In this document: positions 40,827 to 47,476 of the stretch, piece after piece
How positions within the stretch are numbered: the stretch's first letter is position 1
Layout: each line of letters begins with the position of its first letter
DNA from: Chloroflexota bacterium
GTDB lineage: Bacteria > Chloroflexota > Dehalococcoidia > Lucifugimonadales > VXLM01
Assembly (NCBI GenBank): GCA_026713145.1
Contig: JAPOPA010000248.1
Coordinates: forward strand, 1 to 47,476
DNA length: 47,476 bases
Direction: 5' to 3'
Made by a program: the position numbers and the translations under genes
Notes under the pieces: model-generated
Told to the model about the DNA's origin: nothing
The model's database searches: none
Seen by the model: the letters and a program-made list of their open reading frames with translations, nothing else

Positions 40827-41558
40827 TCACCGGCTCCGCAATCCCACGACCAGCCCTACGACCCCGAGCACCGCCCCTGCCAGGCCGAGCGCCAGCGCCA
40901 CGATGGGCAGCACGTCGGATCCCTCTTCGGCGGCGTCCTGCGCCTGCTCCGCCGTGCTGATGGCGCCCCGAACGGCACTCTCGAGTTCCCGCGTCGATGG
41001 AAGCTCCTCCGGGAACTGGAGCGCCGCAAGCGGCCGGATATCGTCGAATCCGCCGCCGCCGCCATATGAGGCGAACGTCTCGTCGACCTGCAAACCCTCA
41101 ATCGCGCCGAAGACGCGGAACTCGTATACCCCGGGCGTCGTCGGCAACATGGGCGCCGTGTAGCGGCCCTTTTCGGCCGCGTCCGCTGTCAGATTGACGA
41201 CCCTCGAGGCCCCCGTGGGAACATAGATCACCTCAACCTGCAGGGTCTTCTCCAGGCCGGTCACGCCCGTGGAGTCGTCGTGATGGTCTCCGGCCATCAT
41301 CATGGTACCTCCCGAGTCATCGCCCTCACTCATCGTCGTAGACTCGCCGTGGTCACCTTCACCTTCAGCTACCCTGGCGATGCGGACCTCCACACCGTTC
41401 ATGAATCCCTCGTATGCCGGTTCCACAATCCATCCGATGTTGATGCTGTAGTCGCCAACCTCACGCCCCTCATGGGCGAGTACCGTGCCAACCGCCAGGC
41501 TCAGCACGGCGGCGACTGCTGACGCGAGCCAGAATCTCTTGTTGTATACGAACTGCAT
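40827..41558 (-). CDS. Secreted, membrane-anchored protein with His/Met-rich segment
   Basis: 243 aa from ATG 41558 (AAGGAGC at 6 bases). Signal peptide FWLASAVAAVLSLAVGTVLA ends AHEG, leaving His as second residue of the mature protein. A beta-domain (YSINIGWIVEPAYEGFMNGV) is interrupted by a loop rich in Met, His and Asp: GESTTMSEGDDSGGTMMMAG followed by DHHDDSTG. After a second beta segment (APMLPTTPGVYEFRVFGAIE) there is a C-terminal transmembrane helix (IVALALGLAGAVLGVVGLVV). This layout suggests a periplasmic or cell-surface copper- or other metal-binding protein. The His-rich neighbour upstream on the same strand supports that. Confidence 0.78.
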   Translation of the reverse strand: MQFVYNKRFWLASAVAAVLSLAVGTVLAHEGREVGDYSINIGWIVEPAYEGFMNGVEVRIARVAEGEGDHGESTTMSEGDDSGGTMMMAGDHHDDSTGVTGLEKTLQVEVIYVPTGASRVVNLTADAAEKGRYTAPMLPTTPGVYEFRVFGAIEGLQVDETFASYGGGGGFDDIRPLAALQFPEELPSTRELESAVRGAISTAEQAQDAAEEGSDVLPIVALALGLAGAVLGVVGLVVGLRSR

Positions 41559-41663
41559 GATTGCTCCTTTCACGAACTGACGCCGCCCCGGTGAACGGGC
41601 CACGAGGCGATGCCACGCGGGAAGTCCGACCGGAACGATCAAGGTCGATGTAGAGAAAAGGAG

Positions 41664-42089
41664 CTAGGCGCGAGGAGGTCTCTTCGGAACTGCGAGAATC
41701 GCGTCGTTGGGAACGGGGGAATCGGGGGAGAGTCCGTAGCCTGACGGATCGTCGTCCGGTCCGACGAAGGGCGGCGACTGATGGATAGCGTGCACCGTCG
41801 CGTCGATCATTACCGGGCTGCTGCCGTCGTAGGAAGCCAGGTAGACGATGCCGTCCATCGGTGCTTCGAATGGATGGTAGTGGAAGTGGTCCTGCACCTC
41901 GAAGGGGTGCACGTGGTCGGGCCCGCCTGTCCCGAAGTACAGGTGCGTGTGATTGGGCAGGCGCTCGGCGTAGTGGTGGTCCAGCAGGGGTCCCAGCGTG
42001 GGCAGGAACACGGCGGCGGTCGCGGCCGTGGTGAAGATTGCGCTTAGCAGCGCACGCAACACTCGTCCTACCGTGAGACGCTCGTCCAT
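41664..42089 (-). CDS. His-rich membrane-anchored protein, 141 aa
   Basis: A single N-terminal membrane helix (LRALLSAIFTTAATAAVFLP) and an exported domain with many His: LLDHHYAERLPNHTHLYFGT, then GPDHVHPFEVQDHFHYHPFE. The spacing HxH and HxxH is typical of metal sites. The end is Pro/Asp-rich. It stands first in a minus-strand pair with the His/Met-rich protein, 105 bases apart. Not a named family; I infer a copper or zinc handling role. Confidence 0.75.
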   Translation of the reverse strand: MDERLTVGRVLRALLSAIFTTAATAAVFLPTLGPLLDHHYAERLPNHTHLYFGTGGPDHVHPFEVQDHFHYHPFEAPMDGIVYLASYDGSSPVMIDATVHAIHQSPPFVGPDDDPSGYGLSPDSPVPNDAILAVPKRPPRA

Positions 42090-42122
42090 ATCTCAATTGT
42101 CCCACACAGGTCCAAAGCCTCG

Positions 42123-42983
42123 CTACACGTCCACGCTCATGAGTTCGCGGCCCCAGACGATCTCGCCGTCGTAGTGACGGGAAATGTCGCGGAGGGCCCG
42201 CTCGGTCTCGCCGGGAGCGTCCATGGCATCGGTCTGGTGCACGATGACGAGTCGCTTGGCGCCCGCGTCCTGGGCCATCTTTGCCGCCGTCTCGCTCCCG
42301 CACATGTACTCTTCCTCCGGTGTACCTTCCGCATCGTCCTCAATGTACGTGCAGAGGCAGACCATCGTGTCCACGTCCCTGGCGAGCTCAACGACGCTGT
42401 CGCACGGCCTCGTGTCCCCTGTGACAACGACGCTGCCTTCGTCGCTGTCGATGCGGTAGGCGAGAGAGTCCAGCCACGGCTCCACGTGCTCGGCGGGCGC
42501 TGCGCTCACCTCCCAGTCCGGGCCGTCGACGATCTTCCCCGGGCCGACATCCTTCGCGACCACGACAGGAGCCGGACGGGGTAGCACGCCGCCCCGCGAC
42601 GTGAAGGCGTTCAAGCTCAGCGGGTGGTTGATCCTGGCGATCCAGTCGTGGGCGAACGCGCCCTCTTGCTCGTCCATGATGCGATGCGTGATCCTCTCCG
42701 TCAGGTTGGGGCCGTACACCTGCAGGTCGCGTTCGCCGCCCGTGAAGAGGTTCCAGCGACTGAGTATGAAGCACGGGTAATCGACATCGTGGTCGAAGTG
42801 GTGGTGCGTGAAAAAGAGGTTCTCGATCTCGGTTAGCGGTATTCCCATCTTCACCAGCTTGTGCGTGGACGCGGGCCCGCAGTCGAACATCAGCCTCTCA
42901 CCCCCGACGTTCACGACGTAGCAGGACCCAAACCTCTCGGACGCCGGTGACGGAGTGCCCGAACCAATTATGTCGATCTTCAT
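42123..42983 (-). CDS. MBL-fold metallo-hydrolase (RNase-Z/AHL-lactonase-like)
   Basis: 286 aa. The metal motif is TH-HHFDHD (H60, H62, D64, H65: HxHxDH), preceded by the strand LMFDCGPASTHKLVKMG; VVVTGDTRPCDSVVELAR and LVIVHQTDAMD carry the later Asp and His ligands. The start KIDIIGSGTPSPASERFGSC matches the RNase-Z-like branch, but it lacks an exosite and the usual tRNA contacts, so another phosphodiester or ester is possible. ATG 42983 has AGGAGG 6 bases upstream. Three hairpins lie in the 285-base gap upstream. Confidence 0.87.
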   Translation of the reverse strand: MKIDIIGSGTPSPASERFGSCYVVNVGGERLMFDCGPASTHKLVKMGIPLTEIENLFFTHHHFDHDVDYPCFILSRWNLFTGGERDLQVYGPNLTERITHRIMDEQEGAFAHDWIARINHPLSLNAFTSRGGVLPRPAPVVVAKDVGPGKIVDGPDWEVSAAPAEHVEPWLDSLAYRIDSDEGSVVVTGDTRPCDSVVELARDVDTMVCLCTYIEDDAEGTPEEEYMCGSETAAKMAQDAGAKRLVIVHQTDAMDAPGETERALRDISRHYDGEIVWGRELMSVDV

Positions 42984-43086
42984 AGTGGCCTCCTCCTGTG
43001 GGGCTAACCGTTTGGAAACTCCCCAGTCCTGGCAATTTAAGTGACTTCTGCCGAGCGTTGTTCCCGTTAACCCTCAGCATCGTTAC

Positions 43087-43102
43087 GCCCCGCGCGCGGG
43101 GC
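43087..43102. repeat. 16-bp perfect palindrome GCCCCGCGCGCGGGGC
   Basis: Self-complementary GCCCCGCG/CGCGGGGC, 104 bases upstream of the MBL-hydrolase start. It may form a hairpin in the leader or be a dimer site. First of three palindromic elements in this gap. Confidence 0.7.
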
Positions 43103-43140
43103 CATGCCTGGGTGTTAGTAAGTGCCATGCAATCACCTTT

Positions 43141-43167
43141 TATCTCTCCCCCGCCGAGGGAGAGATA
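43141..43167. repeat. 10-bp inverted repeat TATCTCTCCC-N7-GGGAGAGATA (family E)
   Basis: Perfect 10-bp arms around ccgccga. Related in sequence to CTCTCCC/GGGAGAG elements at 127 and 28302. It is about 100 bases beyond the aldo/keto reductase stop; no T-tract, so a terminator role is doubtful. Confidence 0.75.
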
Positions 43168-43217
43168 CAGAGAGGGGGTTTCTGCAGTTACTTGTGAGCT
43201 TACCCCAGGGTGGTTCC

Positions 43218-43243
43218 CCGTTCGACAGGGTCACCGCGAACGG
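43218..43243. repeat. Family D element, reverse orientation
   Basis: CCGTTCG (43218-43224) and CGAACGG (43237-43243) are perfect arms; read on the other strand the unit is CCGTTCGCGGTGACCCTGTC followed by GAACGG. It ends 25 bases from the aldo/keto reductase stop. Confidence 0.6.
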
Positions 43244-43268
43244 TCTATAGGTGGTCTGCGAATGCTCA

Positions 43269-44183
43269 TCACTCGTCGTCGCCTGTTGGGACCGGGGTCT
43301 GGCCGATGGCGTCGAGCCGGCGCTTAGCCTCGGCGTATACGTCCTCCGAGAGGGGGCCGCGCATGACGGCTTCCACGTTCTCGCGGAGGTGTTCCACACG
43401 AGTCGTGCCGACGATGATGGAGTGGGCGTGCGGGTGCGAGAGCGTGAAGCGGAGCACGAACGCCGAGCGGCTCTCTTCCGGTTCGAGCAGCTCGTCCAGA
43501 CCTGCCCGCTCGAACTGGCCCCACGTCCCGGCGCCGTCCCCGGACGACTTCTCGCCCTGGGCCACGCCGCCACGGATGATGATGCCCACGCCCGCCTCGG
43601 CGGCCTTGGTGATCCAGTCCTCGTGCTCCCGTTCCAGCGCGGAGTAGGGGATCTGCATCGTGTCGAACACGTCCCAGTCGAGGAAGGTCGGCAGGTACGG
43701 AAGGGTCGTCGAGATGCCGAGGTGTCGCACCTTGCCGGAGTCGCGCATCTCCCTCATGGCGTCGACGAGTTCGCCGTCCTCGACCTCGGCAACGGTGGGG
43801 TTGTGCGGCTGGATGATGTCCACGCTATCGCGGCCCAGCCGTTCGAGGCTCCCATCGATGTTGCTCAGGAAGTTCGAGCGCGACCAGATGTGGCCGGAGC
43901 TGTTGCGGTCGGGCTGGGTGTCGGTGCAGCCGCACTTGGTAGCCAGCCGAAACTCGTCGTAGCGTTCGCTCAGGATCCTGCCTATCCACTCCTCGGCGAA
44001 CATGTAGTCATACGCCGTGTCGAGGAAGTTGATGCCGTGATCGAGCACCTCGTTGTAGACCTCCGACGCGGCCTCCTCCGTCCAGTGGTGCCGGTCGGGT
44101 CGCCAGAGGGCCGTCCCGAACCCTAGACGCGTGACCTCGATGCCTGTCCGGCCCAGTATCGCTGTGGGCAGTCCTTCGCTCAT
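43269..44183 (-). CDS. Aldo/keto reductase
   Basis: 304-aa NADP(H)-dependent TIM-barrel oxidoreductase. The N-terminal TAILGRTGIEVTRLGFGT and FLDTAYDYMFAEEWIGRIL contain catalytic Asp55 and Tyr58; Lys83 is in FRLATKCGCTD; DSVDIIQPHNPTVAEVEDGE and GIIIRGGVAQGEKSSG follow, and the cofactor region is near SHPHAHSIIVGTTRVEHLRE. The active-site His is replaced near GCTDTQ, as in some sugar-type members. ATG 44183 has GAGGAG 8 bases upstream; the longer frame to 44288 lies in the divergent promoter region. Substrate unknown. Confidence 0.9.
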   Translation of the reverse strand: MSEGLPTAILGRTGIEVTRLGFGTALWRPDRHHWTEEAASEVYNEVLDHGINFLDTAYDYMFAEEWIGRILSERYDEFRLATKCGCTDTQPDRNSSGHIWSRSNFLSNIDGSLERLGRDSVDIIQPHNPTVAEVEDGELVDAMREMRDSGKVRHLGISTTLPYLPTFLDWDVFDTMQIPYSALEREHEDWITKAAEAGVGIIIRGGVAQGEKSSGDGAGTWGQFERAGLDELLEPEESRSAFVLRFTLSHPHAHSIIVGTTRVEHLRENVEAVMRGPLSEDVYAEAKRRLDAIGQTPVPTGDDE

Positions 44184-44349
44184 AATCGGCTCCTCTCCCC
44201 CGGTCTCAGTGTGCCCTCGGCAGGTCGGCCGTATGGTATCACGGAGAGGGATGGCAACAATCGGTTCCTCCCCATCCATGCCGTGCACGCCTCCCCGAAT
44301 TTAGGATACCCTTTGAGATCGAAACTCTAGCGGCCATAGGAGAGTGTCG

Positions 44350-45537
44350 ATGACGGAAGCTGGCGGATTCAACCTTGAGACCCTGTTCTCGTCACGCGTG
44401 CCGGAGCCCACGCCGGCGCGGGTCATCAACCGCGCGAAGTACGACTTCGCGATCGCCTATCCCGACCCCGAGACGGTTCCCACGGAGGCGCTCGCCGAGT
44501 GCCTCAGGGACGCTGTTGCGGAGGAGGGTCGCGAGCTCGCCATCTACCCGCACGACCAGGGCTATCCGCCCCTTCGCGAGTACGTCGCCGGCAAGCTGGC
44601 GCGCGACCGCGGCATCGAGACCGAACCTGACAATATTCTCCTGGCCGACGGCTCAAGCCAGCCGAACCATATCCTCATCGAGGCCCTGATCGACCCCGGC
44701 GACGTGGTCTTCACCGAGGACTACGTATACAGCGGGACCCTTCGGCAGCTCCAGCGTTTTCAGGCGGACGTTCGCGGCATCGACTGCGATGACGACGGAA
44801 TGCTGCCCGACGCGCTAGAGTCCGCCATCGTCCATGAGAGGAACGAGGGCAGCCGACCCAAGCTCATTTACACCATCCCGACGTTCCAGAATCCCCAGGG
44901 GTGGACGATGACGCTGGAGCGACGGCAGGCCATGCTCGATGTGGCCCGCAGGCAGGGCGTCGCCATCATCGAGGACGACTGCTACGTCGACCTACGCATC
45001 GAGGGCGAGAATGTGCCCTCCATCGCATCGCTGGACGAAGACGGCGTGGTGAGCTACGTCGGCTCGTTCTCGAAGATCACCGGCCCGGGCATGAGGCTCG
45101 GTTACGTCGTAGCCTCCGAGGAGATGCTGCTGCGGCTCAGGCCCATCAAGAGCGGCGGCGGCGTCAACCAGTTCGCCTCGTGGGCCATCCACCGGTTTGC
45201 CGAGCGGCACCTCGACGACCACATTCGGAAGATCAATGGCGTCCAGCGTGTGAAGCGCGACGCCATGCTCTCCGCCTTGGGGGAGAACTTCGGCTCGGAG
45301 GCCACGTGGAGCAGGCCCGACGGGGGCCTCTATGTGTGGCTGGAACTTCCCGAGGGGGGGGGTTTCGTTGACGCGCAGGACGCCGCGTGGGAGGCTGAGG
45401 TCGGCTACCAGGCCGGTCCCATATTCTCTCCTGACGGGGTATCGGCGAGGAACTACGCCCGCCTGTGCTACGGGTACAATAAGCCCGACGAGATTCGCGA
45501 GGGCATCGCGCGACTGGCCGACGTACTCAACCGATAG
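44350..45537 (+). CDS. PLP-dependent aminotransferase, class I/II (LysN / 2-aminoadipate type)
   Basis: 395 aa. Fold type I enzyme: DGSSQPNHILIEALIDPGD, YTIPTFQNPQGWTMTLERR (Asn and Pro of the ring contact), IIEDDCYVDLRIEGE (Asp for the pyridine nitrogen) and VGSFSKITGPGMRLGYV with the PLP lysine (Lys242). The C-terminal RPDGGLYVWLELPEGGGF and ARLCYGY complete it. This pattern belongs to aminotransferases related to LysN and to MocR C-terminal domains, without the N-terminal DNA-binding part. ATG 44350 has AGGAG at 7 bases; GTG 44344 is too close to the ribosome site. tsaD follows after 23 bases. Confidence 0.9.
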   Translation: MTEAGGFNLETLFSSRVPEPTPARVINRAKYDFAIAYPDPETVPTEALAECLRDAVAEEGRELAIYPHDQGYPPLREYVAGKLARDRGIETEPDNILLADGSSQPNHILIEALIDPGDVVFTEDYVYSGTLRQLQRFQADVRGIDCDDDGMLPDALESAIVHERNEGSRPKLIYTIPTFQNPQGWTMTLERRQAMLDVARRQGVAIIEDDCYVDLRIEGENVPSIASLDEDGVVSYVGSFSKITGPGMRLGYVVASEEMLLRLRPIKSGGGVNQFASWAIHRFAERHLDDHIRKINGVQRVKRDAMLSALGENFGSEATWSRPDGGLYVWLELPEGGGFVDAQDAAWEAEVGYQAGPIFSPDGVSARNYARLCYGYNKPDEIREGIARLADVLNR

Positions 45538-45560
45538 GGCCGGCTGTCGACTTAGCTAAC

Positions 45561-46586
45561 ATGAAGATCCTCGGCATCGAGACATCCTGCGACGAGACGG
45601 CCGCCGCCGTCATCGAGGACGGGCGGACGATTCACTCGAACGTCGTCGCGACACAGATCGACATGCACGCCCAGTACGGCGGCATCGTGCCGGAACTTGC
45701 CTCGCGCCAGCACATGCTCACGTTCAACGCCGTGATCAGAGAGGCCATGGACAAGGCTTCGATGGAGCTGCGCGACCTCGACGGCATCGCCGTCACCTTC
45801 GGCCCGGGTCTCGCGGGGGCGCTCCTCGTCGGAGTGAACGCCGCAAAGGGTCTGGCCCTCGCCGAGGAGACCCCGCTGGTGGGCATCAACCACCTCGAAG
45901 GTCACATCTACGCCGCATGGCTGGAGGATGTCCCCGATCCCGCCAACGATCCGGGATTCCCCCTGCTCTGCCTGATCGCGTCGGGCGGACACACCGACCT
46001 CGTGCTCATGCGCGATCATGGCCGCTACGAGCTCGTGGGGCAGACGCGCGACGACGCGGCGGGTGAGGCGTTCGACAAGGCCGCGCGCGTCCTCGGACTT
46101 GGATTCCCCGGCGGACCCGAGATCCAGAAGATGTCCGAGCGCCCGCACGGGCCCGAGAAGCGGTTTCCCCGTCCCAACGTCAAGAACTCGCTCGACTTCA
46201 GCTTCAGCGGACTCAAGACTGCCATGCTCCACCGCGCGCAGGAAAAGGGCTGGTACCCGCCCGGTGAGGACGACATCGACGAATCGGAGCTGGCCGGGGT
46301 CGCGGCAGCGTTCCAGGAGGCTGTCGTGGACAGCATCGTCACCCGCTGCGTGGCAGCAGCGAAGGAGTACCGGGTAGCCGGAATCGTGCTGGGAGGGGGT
46401 GTCGCCGCCAACAGTCTCCTCCGCAAGGAGGCACTCGCCCGCTCGCCCGTGCCCGTCATCGTCCCGCGACCGGGTCTCTGCACCGACAACGGAGCAATGA
46501 TCGGCGCGGCAGCCTGGCATCATCTCAAAGACGCTCCCCAGTACGGCTGGGACCTCGACGTGGTGCCCACCCTGCGGTTGGGGTAG
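45561..46586 (+). CDS. tsaD: tRNA N6-adenosine threonylcarbamoyltransferase
   Basis: 341 aa, full length. Transfers threonylcarbamoyl to A37 of ANN-decoding tRNAs, with TsaB/TsaE. The ASKHA-fold motifs are MKILGIETSCDETAAAVIE, IVPELASRQHM, VTFGPGLAGALLVGV and the metal motif NHLEGHIYAAW (His111, His115); IASGGHTDLVLM, DDAAGEAFDKAARVLGLG and GGGVAANSLLR follow. ATG 45561 lacks a clear ribosome site, which suggests coupling to the aminotransferase gene 23 bases before it. A housekeeping gene that should be a reliable phylogenetic marker for the window. Confidence 0.97.
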   Translation: MKILGIETSCDETAAAVIEDGRTIHSNVVATQIDMHAQYGGIVPELASRQHMLTFNAVIREAMDKASMELRDLDGIAVTFGPGLAGALLVGVNAAKGLALAEETPLVGINHLEGHIYAAWLEDVPDPANDPGFPLLCLIASGGHTDLVLMRDHGRYELVGQTRDDAAGEAFDKAARVLGLGFPGGPEIQKMSERPHGPEKRFPRPNVKNSLDFSFSGLKTAMLHRAQEKGWYPPGEDDIDESELAGVAAAFQEAVVDSIVTRCVAAAKEYRVAGIVLGGGVAANSLLRKEALARSPVPVIVPRPGLCTDNGAMIGAAAWHHLKDAPQYGWDLDVVPTLRLG

Positions 46587-46645
46587 GGGGTTTTCTCCCA
46601 AGGGTAACCCCTGCCCGGTCTCGTCAGCCCCACGTCCCCTTCCGC

Positions 46646-46667
46646 CATTCCCACACAAGCGGGAATC
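46646..46667. repeat. Family C palindrome
   Basis: CATTCCCacacaaGCGGGAATC: ATTCCC at 46647-46652 and GGGAAT at 46661-46666, the same unit as at 19496-19519. Between tsaD and the next gene. Confidence 0.7.
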
Positions 46668-46686
46668 CACAGACGTGACACCCCTC

Positions 46687-46692
46687 TATAAT
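46687..46692 (+). promoter_or_regulatory. Consensus -10 box TATAAT directly before a start codon
   Basis: A perfect TATAAT ends 7 bases before the ATG at 46700, so the mRNA would start at or next to the start codon. No -35 of good quality is found at 16-18 bases. Confidence 0.4.
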
Positions 46693-46699
46693 GACGACA

Positions 46700-47182
46700 A
46701 TGCGTTCACTCCTTGCAAGCGTCGTTCTGTTCCCCTTCAAGCTGCTCGGCAAGCTCCTGGCGTGGCGTTGGAAGAAGACTCGTACCGCATGGCGGTCAGC
46801 CTGGCGTGAACCGGCACGACTTCTGAGGTTCCTCTACCTCATCTTCGGACTCCTCATCGCGAACGCCTTGGTCCCCGTCGCATTCGGCCAACTGGGGACG
46901 GTGGGCGGAGTCACTTACCTGTTCGCCTTGTTGCTGGCGACTTTGGACGCCACGTTCTTCAGGGCGGTTCGGGTGGGTCGCTTCAAGTACGTGCCGCTCG
47001 GTCTGACGGCACCGTTCCTGATACTTGTGGGCGTGGCCGCTTCCTTGGCCATCAGGCCGCTGCTCGGCGATGCGAAGAACGCGGCATTGGCCGAGGATTT
47101 CGTAGGAGCCGTCATCATCCTGGGGGTGTTCGCCCTGCTGACGCTGTGGTTCCGGCGATGGCAGAGCGGGAGCCTGTACTGA
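46700..47182 (+). CDS. Membrane protein of unknown function, 160 aa
   Basis: Starts with an amphipathic, basic region (MRSLLASVVLFPFKLLGKLL then AWRWKKTRTAWRSAWREP), followed by four membrane helices (about 45-63, 68-85, 97-116 and 133-152). Not recognised. I prefer ATG 46700 because the in-frame ATG at 46691 lies within a perfect -10 box; no ribosome site precedes either. Short loops and a positive N-terminus suggest an inner-membrane protein with the N-terminus inside. Confidence 0.68.
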   Translation: MRSLLASVVLFPFKLLGKLLAWRWKKTRTAWRSAWREPARLLRFLYLIFGLLIANALVPVAFGQLGTVGGVTYLFALLLATLDATFFRAVRVGRFKYVPLGLTAPFLILVGVAASLAIRPLLGDAKNAALAEDFVGAVIILGVFALLTLWFRRWQSGSLY

Positions 47183-47203
47183 CGCTGTCCTGAGAGGTTG
47201 GCT

Positions 47204-47476
47204 CTACCCCGGCGCGAAGTAGGTCGCGCGGGAGGATGGATCGTCGTCTTCATCGTCCGAGCGGCCGCCTCTTGTCTTGGTCTCGAACAGCCGGTTGGTG
47301 AACGCGTAGACAAGCTCCGGGTCCACCGACCGGTGGACGTTCATCGTCATCTGCGATCCTCCGGCGCTGATGGCCATCTGGAAGAGAGGGGGAGTGTTGA
47401 GCCGGTCCCACCCGAGGTACGCTCCCTTGAGGATTAGCACGCCCGCCGCCACCACGTCCAGCACAGGACTGTCCCA
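47204..47476 (-). CDS. C-terminal part of a gene running off the right edge
   Basis: The frame is open to the last base, so only the final 90 residues are seen. The visible part begins SPVLDVVAAGVLILKGAYLG, possibly the end of a membrane helix, then LFQMAISAGGSQMTMNVHRS and VDPELVYAFTNRLFETKTRG, a beta-strand/helix pattern like that of small membrane-linked domains (DUF6232-like in feel), and an acidic tail. Convergent with the preceding gene. No family assignment is possible. Confidence 0.55.
   Translation of the reverse strand, partial: WDSPVLDVVAAGVLILKGAYLGWDRLNTPPLFQMAISAGGSQMTMNVHRSVDPELVYAFTNRLFETKTRGGRSDDEDDDPSSRATYFAPG

Overview
The window reads as a gene-dense (about 60% GC, gaps mostly under 250 bp) bacterial chromosome segment with no rRNA, tRNA or CRISPR array that I could recognise. 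Gene content (a membrane pyrophosphatase, a bacterial translin-family protein, LDH2/MDH2-type dehydrogenase, BNR-repeat sialidase-like enzyme, a highly divergent second-type SecA, many small intergenic palindromes) suggests a Chloroflexota lineage of the Dehalococcoidia/SAR202 kind. That placement is inference from gene content, not from a marker-gene tree.

Left part (1-9.2 kb): an uncharacterised protein, then an AT-richer restriction-modification pair (DNA methyltransferase plus PD-(D/E)xK nuclease) inserted directly before a thiE-translin-glycosyltransferase operon, a K+-dependent proton/sodium-pumping pyrophosphatase (hppA), an LDH2-type oxidoreductase and a hicBA toxin-antitoxin pair. 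9.2-14.8 kb is minus strand: glmU plus a CNNM/CorC-type CBS protein, a small membrane protein, and a three-gene operon (alpha/beta hydrolase, methyltransferase, histidine phosphatase). 15-17 kb holds a sialidase-like protein, a PadR regulator and a glycine-zipper membrane peptide.

Middle part (17-33 kb) is the most unusual. degV overlaps a large protein that carries an arylamine-N-acetyltransferase/transglutaminase-like Cys-His-Asp triad; then come a K+ channel with RCK domain, a GNAT enzyme and a 1020-residue divergent SecA-like ATPase in start/stop-overlapping order, a Ser/Arg/Gly-rich lipoprotein and an unknown protein. A DUF4178-DUF350 pair (minus) is divergent from a tightly coupled plus-strand operon: NspC-like PLP decarboxylase, DUF3326 protein, PaaK/LuxE-like adenylate-forming enzyme and a YdcZ-like permease, all joined by 4-bp overlaps and driven by a recognisable promoter that predicts a leaderless mRNA. 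This cassette is my best candidate for an undescribed pathway (a polyamine- or amino-acid-derived product that is activated and exported). It is followed by a markedly AT-rich HEPN/AbiJ-like defence gene.

Right part (34-47.5 kb): a TIM-barrel glycosidase-like protein (minus), an OmpR/HK two-component pair, an orphan Phd/YefM antitoxin, a lipoprotein whose leader contains an intrinsic-terminator hairpin, a YtxH pair with clear promoter and terminator, a His/Met-rich secreted pair likely to bind metal, an MBL-fold hydrolase, an aldo/keto reductase, a MocR/LysN-type aminotransferase, tsaD, a membrane protein and one partial gene at the right edge. Several families of short dispersed palindromes lie between the genes.
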